A stretch of DNA of 64,000 nt from Clonostachys chloroleuca (Eukaryota > Ascomycota > Sordariomycetes > Hypocreales > Bionectriaceae): assembly GCA_037952775.1 (NCBI GenBank), contig JBANAY010000003.1, positions 30,504,001-30,568,000 of the forward strand, read 5' to 3'. A program made the translations under genes and the position numbers. The notes under the pieces were generated by a model. The model had not been told where the DNA came from. It saw only the letters and a list, made by a program, of their open reading frames with translations, and did not search any database. Below, in pieces: positions 55,223 to 64,000 of this stretch. Numbering within the stretch: position 1 is the first letter of the stretch; each line of letters opens with the position of its first letter.

Positions 55223-56836
55223 ATGGCTAGTCTTTCTCTCGAGTTGAAGACGCCTATCACTGGTCCATACCAGCAGCCAATCGGCCTGTGAGTGCTTCGG
55301 CTTCCTCGTGGGAGGAAATCCGCAGGTTCTGTAATTGTAGTATCTAACAGACAACAGCTTCATCAACGGCGAATGGGTCAAGAGTGTTGACGAAAGGAAG
55401 CTCGAAGTGGTGAACCCATCCACCGAAGAGGTTCTCGTTTCGGTCTATGAAGGGACTGAAAAGGACATTGACCTCGCTGTTGCCGCAGCTCGGGCAGCTT
55501 TCAACACCACCTGGAAGACTACAACACCTGAGCAGCGAGCTATCCTGCTCTACAAGCTGGTTGAGCTGGCTGAGAAGAACAAGGAGTTACTCGCCGCAGT
55601 CGAATCACTTGATAATGGAAAATCTATCAACAATGCGCGCGGGGATGTGGCTGCTGTGATCGGCTGCCTGCGCTACTATGCTGGGTGGGCCGATAAGATC
55701 GAGGGGAAAACAATTGACATTGACCCTGGAATGCATCATTATACGAAACTCGAGCCAGTAAGTTTGCTTTCTATGCTTAGCTTCTGTGGTAATCCGGGCA
55801 ATCACTGACTTAACTTTAGATTGGCGTTTGCGGGCAAATCATTCCTTGGAACTTCCCCCTCCTGATGTTTGCATGGAAGATTGGACCGGCCCTCGCAACT
55901 GGAAACACTATTGTAATGAAGACGGCCGAGCAAACCCCTCTATCTGGTCTAGTCTTTACCCAGCTCATTCAGCAGGCTGGATTTCCTCCCGGTGTTTTCA
56001 ACCTGGTCACTGGAGTGGGTAGAGTTGCCGGCGCAGCCCTTTCCTCTCACATGGATGTCGATAAAATCGCCTTTACAGGATCGACGGTGGTTGGAAGACA
56101 GATTATGAAGGCAGCGGCTGCTTCTAACCTTAAAAAGGTTACGCTAGAACTGGGTGGAAAGTCTCCCAATATTATCTTTGATGATGCAAATCTTGAAGAT
56201 GCTGTTGAATGGGCCAGTTTTGGCATCTACTACAACCACGGACAGATCTGCTGTGCGGGCAGTCGTGTATTTGTTCAAGAAGGTATCTATGACAGATTCA
56301 TGGCGGCTTTCAAAAAGCACGCAGAGCAGATCAAGGTCGGCGACCCCTTCAAGGAGGATACTTTCCAAGGACCCCAAGTCAGCCAGCTTCAGTACGACCG
56401 CGTCATGACTTACATCGATTCGGGTCGGGAGGATGGAGCTACAGTAGTCACTGGCGGCTCTCGTCTGGGCAAGAAGGGATACTTTATCCAGCCCACCATC
56501 TTCTCTGATGTTAGACCTGATATGAAGATTATGCAGGAGGAGATTTTTGGACCTGTCTGTGCTATTGCCAAGTTCAAGGATGAAGAGGAGGTTATTCGAA
56601 TGGCCAATGAATCAACCTATGGTTTGGCCGCTGGCGTTCATACCCAGAACGTAAACACTGCCATCCGAGTCTCGAATGCTCTTCAGGCAGGTACTGTCTG
56701 GGTCAACTGCTACAACATGCTCCATCATGCTTTGCCCTTCGGGGGTTATAAGCAGTCCGGCATTGGTCGGGAGCTTGGTGAAGCTGCGCTCGCGAATTAC
56801 ACGCAGTCCAAGTCTGTTGCGATCCGTCTGACCTAG
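55223..56836 (+). CDS. Aldehyde dehydrogenase (NAD(P)+), ALDH1/2 class
   Basis: Exons 55223-55287, 55358-55757 and 55820-56836 give 493 residues, the usual length. Motifs: [56 protein letters not shown], the general base Glu in LELGGKSPN near residue 265, and the catalytic Cys in [11 protein letters not shown] near residue 299. EEIFGPV and the C-terminal [15 protein letters not shown] follow. It oxidises an aldehyde to the acid in the cytosol. The family includes ethanol-utilisation AldA and cluster-associated members. The first exon is short, as in other fungal aldA-like genes. All joins are in frame. Neighbouring tautomerase, P450 and oxidase genes suggest, without proof, a role in the cluster. 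Confidence 0.93.
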
Positions 56837-57467
56837 GAGTTCCATAGAGTAGTGGGCGGGAGGAATCCAGTTCTCATAGTGATATAAGACTGTAAATATA
56901 TCTCGTGACCTCTCAATGATGTCAAGTGGATTGGAAACTTGACAAAGAGTTCAGCAGCATTATGTCGAGTCCCGTGTGTTAATGATGAATGAGCAATGTC
57001 TTGATGTCCACTGTGAGTGGCGAGGTGTGATGGTGTCAAACCCCCAGAACGTTGAATATCATGCCCAGCTGGATTAGTAGGATCCAAGACTGTGTGAATC
57101 TAATGAAATTACCGTAGTTGGGTTCATATTCTTTCATATCATAAATTATAATCACACCAACGTAGTGAAGGTTAATTCGTTAATTGTTTAGGAATTAAGT
57201 GAAAGAGCTATCTTCCCCCTGCCCCAAGTAACAGGAAAGTATACTAAGGAACGTTCTCTCTTTTGATACCCGTCCTTCTATTCCGTCTACTTCAGGGGCA
57301 GTGATTGTGCTATAGGTAACAGAAAGCGTTTAAATTACAGAAACAAAAAGAGGAAGAAAAAAGAAAAAGAAAAATCCTGCCCTGAGATAGTTCACCATAG
57401 GCAGCACTACTGGATAGCCAAGGCAAAGCCAACACAAGGGCCCCAATGAACGGCCCCCTACCAACTT
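56837..57467. other. Convergent intergenic spacer
   Basis: Between the 3' ends of the aldehyde dehydrogenase and the regulator gene; includes an A-rich tract near 57345-57375. No gene seen. Confidence 0.5.
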
Positions 57468-59695
57468 TCAGGTGTCTATATAGTCGTCGAATTCTTTGGT
57501 ATGCAGCGGCCAGAACATTTCAGGCATGGCCCATTGATCAACATCGAAAGCCATGTTGAGAGTGGCCTGTAGAGATGCCGTAGCTATCTCTTCGGAACCA
57601 AACGCGTTTTCCGCCAAACCTACTTCCAAAGATTGGATTGCAAGACCCGCATTCGTGGTGAGTCGTGTATGATCAATGGTACACTGATCTAGGTTACTGT
57701 TGATGCTCTCGCCAAAGACGGCCATCGTTCCCGTATCCTGAGGCCTAACGAGTTTGATGTTGGCAACGAGTTGGCGCACAACTTTGGCAGCCCTCGCTGC
57801 CACTGCAAGGCTCTCTCCGAACTGGTCCAGGACTGCTAGAGAGAGGTCAATGCTCCTCTTGGCATCTGCTGCCGAAGGAGCCAGAGGGTACGCCAACACA
57901 AAGCCAAGAAGGGTCATGGACGCGTTCCATTGCCATTGGAAGGCCTCATGCCAGCCATTCAAGATGAAATTGGAAGACAGAACCTGATGTAAGATGTTTG
58001 TGAGTGTGCTGGCATGGGAGGCGCACTTGGACGAGGCCAGCTCTATGGCGTTAGAGGCCGTGGCTGGGCCGAAGGAGATGAAGGGACGATAGAGGTTCGT
58101 GCACAGGTTATGGTACATCAATTCCAGCAGGAGACGTTGTCGCTGAAGCCAGAGGGGCGCAAAAGGGTCTATGTTTAGAGCACACGTGTCTGCCGAAAAT
58201 GGGCGAGTGTTGTTGGTCCGCTTAGTCTTCAGAGCATCAGGAACGGAATTTGCCCATTCTTCCAGTTCCTTCATATTAGCTTCCAAAGCCGTGGCGCGGG
58301 CTTCTAACGCTTCTTGCTCATCCAGTGTGATAGATTCATCGTATGGATTTTGAGGTTGGAAAACAGTACTGTAGATAGCCCTGGTGATAAGAAACAATCT
58401 GGCGTGCTCATGATGGAAGCTCAACCAGGTGAGATTATCTCCTAGAGGAGCGTAACTGGAGCCGGCCTGTAGCGCTATCTCTAGTGCATGTCCCGGAAGC
58501 TTTGGCGAGAATTGCGATTGGGATATGAGAAAGGGGCGACCGTGCTTCATGCCGAGCTTGCTATCCAGGATATAAACCGCCCATCCTAGGCGTCGCCGCA
58601 TCTCCCTCTCCTTCGGCGGCATGGTACTAGGGGGTCTAAGTGAAGGCCGAGCATATAAGCTGTCCGGACCACTGTCGCGCAAACACCATCTGCCATGTTG
58701 TGGAAAGTAGCACAACACAGATAGACGCTGCAAAGGATCTGGCACTGGAGGGTGGAGATGGATGGACTCTCCAACTCGTACGCGAGAAGTCTCTGGCAAC
58801 GGAGGTAATATGCTTGGCCGGCGACTGTCGCGTAACCATCTGCCGTCTCAAAGGGCAGCCCGGATGAGACCCCAAGCTGCATTGACATGGCAACCACGAT
58901 ATCGACGAGAGGTGAAGGCCTTCTCATGTTGCCATGTTCTGTCCATAGGGATCGGTAGTAATGTTTAAACTCGGCCTCGTTGAGGATGGGAAACACCGAT
59001 GTATGATAGGAATGCCAGTAGAGCTCAAGAAAGTACTCTTCATGCACAGGGCTTAGGAATTCGCCATCCAGAGCCGGACGGGCTATGCTAGCGCACCTCT
59101 GTTGGTCCGAGGTTTGATGGCTACTTGTGGCTGGGATAGTACTGCTTGTTTCATCGAGCAAGGAGCTGGCTGGGTTTGAGTTGACAATTTTGTCCAGGGT
59201 ATCGGTCTGAGGGCAAGACGGCCCCAGACAACTTGAGATTCGCCCGATGAAGTGGAAGAGCGAAGAAGGTCCATACCACGTCTCGTTCGGGGAGTGACCG
59301 GACCGAATATGGATTCCCTCCCGGCACCACGGCGGGCTTTGGTGACGGTGGTCGGGAGTCGACGAGGGGCCTGACCGAGGAGATTCTGGGGTCAGAAGCG
59401 GACTCAAGTTTAGTCCTGGGCTAGGGTCAGAATCCGTTCGTTTCTCCTGGAGCTGTGATTCAAGTTTGTCAATCTTGCGCTTAAGTCGTTCAATTTCGCT
59501 GTGAGCCTGAAGAAGTGTTCTAGACGTAATAGTCGCATTGCTGCATTGCCCAGCCTTAGCCTTGCAGTTCGAACACGGGATGCTGTTATCACACTTGATG
59601 CGATGTTGTCGACAAGAATCGCAGGCCCTGATAACCTGCGCTCGTCTTTTGCGCACACGAGCGGCCTGTGCCGTCGAGGCCATGTGCTCGACCAT
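57468..59695 (-). CDS. Zn2Cys6 transcription factor, candidate cluster regulator (frameshift)
   Basis: The N-terminus carries a full zinc cluster ACDSCRQHRIKCDNSIPCSN then CKAKAGQC, and a coiled-coil dimerisation stretch (AHSEIERLKRKIDKLESQL). The Fungal_trans middle homology region begins near FLELYWHSYHTSVFPILNEA and runs through SIARPALDGEF-type segments to VRTAYMLGLHLDP. The frame must then change by one base in a run of five C (about 58630-58634, G on the plus strand) to continue PSTMPPKEREMRRRLGWAVY. It then runs intact to the stop with family features such as WLQRQRLLLELMYHNLCTNL. Total length would be about 740 residues. Dimer-type zinc regulators of this form bind CGG-based sites. 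One such site lies in the oxidase/P450 promoter. Confidence 0.8.
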
Positions 59696-60156
59696 AGGCT
59701 CGACCGTAGGCGCGCCAGAGCAAATCCTTACCTGTATGGATCATGGAATCGTGGACCAACTAGTCTGGGTCGATTGGTGTAGGCGCTCAAGAGAGCCGAT
59801 GGCAAATCTAGTGACAAGGACCTCTTTATTCTCCGTCCAACCCGTCCTACCCGTCCCACCCGTATCGGACAACTCCGATATCAGACTCACCCTGTATTGC
59901 TAACACTTACAAAAGTGGGAATTTAGGTCACTATAGACGGGACAAAGGGTGTCGTAGAAACATTTCTTCTAGGGCAAACTACAAACTTAGCAAACCACCC
60001 TTTTCGTTCCATGTCCGAACTCCGAGAGTGGGATATACAAAGCTTAACCCTTCTACGTGGGTTATGGCTTAATATACCGCCATACAAGCAATCCCCCCAT
60101 CATTAAAAATTGTGTTTAAGCGAGCCTGACCCAGCCATTCTCTTCTTATCCAATCA
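59696..60156. other. Divergent intergenic spacer
   Basis: Between the regulator and the PLP-enzyme relic; contains CCGTCC/CCGTCCCACCCG repeats near 59840. No gene seen. Confidence 0.4.
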
Positions 60157-61191
60157 ATGATCGTCCCTCATCTTACCAACATGCCCCCAAGCAGTTTCCC
60201 AGACGACTACAACGAGGGCACACACCCACAAACCCTGGACAAACTCTGTGAAACCAATCTCTCACAGCAAAAGCCATACGGGGCCGATGAGTACTCCGAT
60301 AGGGCCAAAGAATATCTCCGAAGAAGTTGCAGTCTCCTGATGCCGCAATTTATTTTGTTGCGAGCGGCACCCTTGCCAACATGATAACAATTGCAAACTG
60401 CCTGCGCCCACACGAAGCCGTCATCTCGGCCAGTACTGGGTATATCTTGGTTAGAGAGACCGGCGCAATCGAGGCCATAAGGCACAAGATCATCGTTGTT
60501 GATCAAGAAAACGGGAAATTAACACCTAAGGGTATACAAAATGCGCTAAACAAGAATGCACACTACCCTCATATGGCGAAGCCTCGGCTTGTGTATCTGT
60601 CAAACACTCTCTATACCAAGGCCGAGCTGACAGCTATCTCCGCCCCATGTCGAAAACGCGGCCCGATTGTCTTCCTTGATGGCGCTCGTCTCGGAGCCGC
60701 CCTGTCAGCGATAAAGAATGACATGACACTACCAGACCTGGTCCGATTAACAGACCTCTTCCGGATTGGCGGCACCAAGGTGGGAATGCTCCTCGGCGAA
60801 GCCATTGTTATCAACAACAAAGCACTTGCAGAAGACTTCTCGTTCGATATTAAGCAACGCGGAGGCCTCCTCGCTAAGGATCGGATCCTCGGAGTCCAGT
60901 TCCTGGATGTTCCGTTCCAATCTCTACTTTGAGTTGGCGAAGCACGCCAACGAAATGGCACAGCTCCTGTCCTCTGGTCTTACGGGCGCAGGATACGAGT
61001 TGGATGCTGAAACAGAAACTAACCAGGTGTTTGATATTCTACCAAATGCCCTAATTGCAAAGCTTCAAAACGACTTTCAATTCTATATATGGGAACAAGT
61101 TCCTGACGATGAGGCTGTAGTTCGGCTTGTCACTTCATGGGCAACGAGCAAAGAGCAGGTCTCCGCCTTCGTGAAAAGGTTATATGGCTAA
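60157..61191 (+). pseudogene. Broken PLP-dependent beta-eliminating lyase / threonine-aldolase-like gene
   Basis: Three consecutive frames together encode a fold-type I PLP enzyme of the beta-eliminating lyase family. Frame 1: PDDYNEGTHPQTLDKLCETN and KPYGADEYSDRAKEYLR. Frame 2: LQSPDAAIYFVASGTLANMI, LDGARLGAALSA, and IGGTKVGMLLGEAIV with the probable cofactor Lys. Frame 3: MFRSNLYFELAKHANEMAQL and the C-terminal domain to a stop at 61191. Frame changes are needed near 60325-60330 and near 60910-60920. The catalytic core in frame 2 is intact. No introns could explain the shifts. A loop before LYTKAELTAIS is shorter than usual. It is most likely a pseudogene, with two sequencing errors as the alternative. 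Confidence 0.7.
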
Positions 61192-61435
61192 GATTAAGTA
61201 ATACACAAATTATAGAGGGTTTTTTTATTTAACCCTGATGGTTATTATTGTGTGTTTTGAGGTTTAGGACACGGGACCTCAGCTGTGTAGTCATGAGTTT
61301 TGCAAGCATGACTATGTGTGCAACTTGGTCTGTTCGGCTCGTACCGGTAAGCCAGACATGATAAGGTATAGGTTCAAACAGGAAAATAAGTACTTGTTGT
61401 AGTAGCTCTATACTTGAATATGATCATCCCCGCCG

Positions 61436-61477
<42 letters not shown>

Positions 61478-62332
61478 GAAACGCAGCGAGACTTGGAAAG
61501 GCGAAGATCAGTGGGGCTGGACGTGCGTGCGAATCCGACAGGGGCATGCTTTCCATGTTGAACTCTCTCTACTCTGTTGTCTTCTTGATTGGGCGCAGAC
61601 TTGGCGCTCGGTCACTTGTTGATGTGCACTCAGTTGATCTCGGCGCGTTCGGACTCTTCCAGACACACCAGCCATTATACCGAATACGCCGAATGACAAG
61701 TTAACACGGCAGACACGCTCACGTGGGGTGAGTATAGCACTTGGCTACGCCCATGTCCACGCACACAATGGCAGATCTCAGTTGAACCGGCTGTACTGGC
61801 GATATGCTGATCTGCCACTGGAGTAAAGCGAGTGTTTGGTTAGCCTGAGGTGCGTCTATACGTCCCTCTATTGGGTTTTCTCAATTCCAGTGTTCTCCAG
61901 TACTACACGGCGTGCTTTAGGGGCACCAACGCCTACCAGGGCGACGACGGGAAACTTCGTCTCTTTTAGACCGACTTCAACTTCAAATTTATGCTAGATT
62001 AATCTTTGATACCTCAGCTCTGGGCTGTCTCCTCGGCGACTTTGTAGCTCTTGAAGCAGCACAGAGACTTCCTCGCGATCGAAAAGGCGAGACATTGTAC
62101 CTCAGGCGAACCCATACCGGAACTACCGCTTCACTTGGCGTGCACACTCTAAAGTGTGATTTGTATTTGACGCATGTTTGGTTCAAGGCGTGATTTATCC
62201 ACTGTTTACTTCCCTTTACTGTACTAGTAACTTCTGGAAAGAAATTACGCTTCGCAGCCTTATTAGATAGATCGCTAAATCCGGAAATATTCTCTGGAAA
62301 GTTGGAAAATGGACAAACTCTCATTTAGACTA
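61192..62332. other. Intergenic, with microsatellite
   Basis: About 1.1 kb between the PLP relic and the reductase gene. A minus-strand open stretch (61989-62324) ends immediately upstream of nothing recognisable and could not be identified; otherwise non-coding. Confidence 0.4.
61438..61477. repeat. (ACT)n microsatellite
   Basis: About thirteen perfect ACT units in tandem, in non-coding sequence. Confidence 0.95.
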
Positions 62333-64000
62333 TCACCAAGAGAAACTATCCTCGACTAGCCTGACGGCAGCGCCTTTTCTCTTATGCGCAGTTACAACCA
62401 TTCTGACCTCGTCTGCCATCCCTCGAGGGCCACATACGAGAATGACGGTGCCTCCTTGGACATGAGTTGTGGCTAGCTCCGTCTCTATCACGGTCCTGAA
62501 GTCAAATCTTTCTCCAACCCTGATATGAACATCAACATCACCCCACTTCCGTTCAGTTTGGTTGTTATTTTCCCAATCTCCTTTGACTTCCTGAGGCTTT
62601 CCCTTGTGTTCCTCGCGCCCCCCAATCATGTCTTCCACGGCCTTCAAGAGCCCCAAACCCTCGTCACGTAATCCCCAATAGAGCGTTCTCCTGCCGACCG
62701 GTTTCTTGAAAAGGGCTCGCGATGCAGCGACTTTTGGGAGAACTGCAGTAATTCCCACTCCACCTGCAATAACGACAAGATTTGGATGACTCGGAGTTGG
62801 TCCGCTATGGAGATCATGGCGGAGAACAGACAGATGGGTATAGCACTCAGCCAATAGAGGTATTCCTTCCGGCTTACTAACATGGGCTGCAAGAAGAGAC
62901 GTTGTACCATTTTCAACGCGAATGAAGAAGCTCGCTCCTATTTTTGTTGCATGAGTAACTGAGTCGCCCTCTTGGTGCGAGCCGGATGACGAGGTTTCGC
63001 CTGCCGTAATGACACTCGTCAACCCAGCGGCCTTTTCGGAGTCAAGGACTGTAGGTTCGGGAACTTGCACATGGCTTGAACCCGTCTCCAAACCTGAGCG
63101 CTGAGACACGCCGATTGCCGAAAAGGGGTGGCTCTCCCAGACTCGCCACGTGAGAGTAGGGAAGTACATATAGGCGTGACCTGGACAGTTCAGGCCGGGC
63201 ACGTCCAGGCGAATGTACTCGTCGCCGAGTTTAGTGACATAACCCCTTCTAACTCCATTTCCAGCTATTCTTATTGCTCGGAGGACCCAATCGCAGGCCC
63301 AGATGACAGAAGCCATGATAACCCAATTTTCGTATCCCCATTGACGTTTGTAACGGTAGATGATGTGATACCAACATCCGACAATAGACAGAATCGCGAG
63401 AACAATATGCGCTGCATGGAAGAACTCGTACATTTTCTGACGGACTGGTAGTAAGGAGAAAGGGACAATGAGGACGAGGGCCAGCGTCGCGATGATACCC
63501 CAGTACCAGTAAGGGATAGCGGCAACTTCGCTGTGGTCTTGAGAGATCCCTACATGAATATGTAACCAAAGAGCTGAGTGAATAGCGGCTTGAAGCACAC
63601 AGAGAAAGGCAACCCAGCGATGGATCAGCAAGAAGGTGGAGTATGACCAGCTTGTCAACCAGAGAAGAACGTTATTGCGACCTGCATACAGAATCAGGAG
63701 CGGGAGGTTGGCAAAACTCAGCATCCCAGTACGATTTGCCACATAATTGAGGATTTCCTCCCAGAGGCCATGTTCCCACCAGGAGTTTGGTTGGCGAGGC
63801 TGATATCCGATTGCCACAAATATGACATTGATGACAATCAGGTACAGAATGAAAAGAGACTGGCCTCTAGTTGGGATGAGTCCCAGACCTAATATCGGGC
63901 TGGCATGGCGTCCTCCGAACAGCGGAGGCTCAATAATGTAGCCATGAAATTGGTCAACCAAAGTGGCAGGGAAGGGTATGAACCGGAGCAGTGACAGCAG
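62333..64000 (-). CDS. Ferric-reductase-like transmembrane flavoprotein (5' end outside the window)
   Basis: The frame is open through the right edge, so the start lies outside; at least 556 residues are present. The membrane domain carries paired heme-ligand His residues in LLIHRWVAFLCVLQAAIHSA and EFFHAAHIVLAIL...CWYH. FAD binding is marked by WESHPFSAIG, and NADPH binding by VVIAGGVGITAVLPKV and ILVCGPRGMADEVR. This is the FRE/NOX ferric reductase architecture, which moves electrons from NADPH across the membrane to reduce ferric iron or siderophores. A low-complexity insertion of about 60 residues between the FAD and NADPH motifs (Ser/Gly/Glu-rich) is common in fungal members. No frame breaks in the visible part. 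Specificity for iron is inferred from the family. Confidence 0.9.
   Translation of the reverse strand: MLSLLRFIPFPATLVDQFHGYIIEPPLFGGRHASPILGLGLIPTRGQSLFILYLIVINVIFVAIGYQPRQPNSWWEHGLWEEILNYVANRTGMLSFANLPLLILYAGRNNVLLWLTSWSYSTFLLIHRWVAFLCVLQAAIHSALWLHIHVGISQDHSEVAAIPYWYWGIIATLALVLIVPFSLLPVRQKMYEFFHAAHIVLAILSIVGCWYHIIYRYKRQWGYENWVIMASVIWACDWVLRAIRIAGNGVRRGYVTKLGDEYIRLDVPGLNCPGHAYMYFPTLTWRVWESHPFSAIGVSQRSGLETGSSHVQVPEPTVLDSEKAAGLTSVITAGETSSSGSHQEGDSVTHATKIGASFFIRVENGTTSLLAAHVSKPEGIPLLAECYTHLSVLRHDLHSGPTPSHPNLVVIAGGVGITAVLPKVAASRALFKKPVGRRTLYWGLRDEGLGLLKAVEDMIGGREEHKGKPQEVKGDWENNNQTERKWGDVDVHIRVGERFDFRTVIETELATTHVQGGTVILVCGPRGMADEVRMVVTAHKRKGAAVRLVEDSFSW

Noticed and set aside
61989..62324. 111-codon minus-strand frame just downstream of the reductase gene
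   Set aside because: Reads like coding sequence in places but no family could be recognised and no ATG context or partner exon was found.

Overview
The window is nuclear DNA of a filamentous ascomycete (Pezizomycotina). The evidence is short GT-AG introns of about 50-130 bases, several Zn2Cys6 regulators, fungal rhodopsin-domain membrane proteins, a SesB-type lipase facing a NACHT gene, and a UbiA/P450/berberine-bridge-oxidase neighbourhood. The sequence does not settle genus or class. Exon boundaries were read by eye from frame, splice dinucleotides and family conservation.

Left part (1-13 kb): two rhodopsin-domain membrane proteins, a conserved unknown membrane protein, a secreted lipase and an SDR dehydrogenase. 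They are followed by decayed pieces: a regulator fragment and an MFS transporter that stops about halfway at an AT-rich block.

Immunity-like island (14.2-18.7 kb): an alpha/beta-hydrolase (SesB-like lipase, minus strand) stands head to head with a NACHT NLR gene (plus strand). A small first exon of the NLR, joined by a 51-base intron, encodes a motif that matches the C-terminal tail of the lipase (P-x5-GN-x-F-x(3,4)-V-x-FG). This is the layout of fungal amyloid signalling, where an NLR seeds its effector through a shared prion-like motif. The NLR has degenerate ATP-binding motifs and no repeat domain. It ends about 80 bp from a truncated Zn2Cys6 relic.

Middle part (19-40 kb): a Zn2Cys6 regulator next to an OPT oligopeptide transporter, an intron-containing tRNA-like locus overlapping the 3' end of another regulator, a gene-poor stretch (27-30.5 kb), an F-box-like gene, a Sfk1/DRAM-family protein, a secreted PAF-acetylhydrolase-like enzyme, a Ser-rich Kre9/Knh1-like wall protein and a secreted GH27 alpha-galactosidase.

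Right part (40.7-60 kb): a candidate biosynthetic cluster. It holds two P450s, a UbiA-superfamily membrane prenyltransferase/terpene-cyclase-like protein, a bicovalent-flavin oxidase divergently paired with one P450, a small tautomerase, an aldehyde dehydrogenase, a Zn2Cys6 regulator and a rhodopsin-domain protein. A broken PLP lyase gene and a ferric-reductase-like gene running off the window follow.

A recurring oddity is that many recognisable genes carry one single-base frameshift, three of them in runs of five C/G. This may mean gene decay or indel errors in the sequence; read data would decide.
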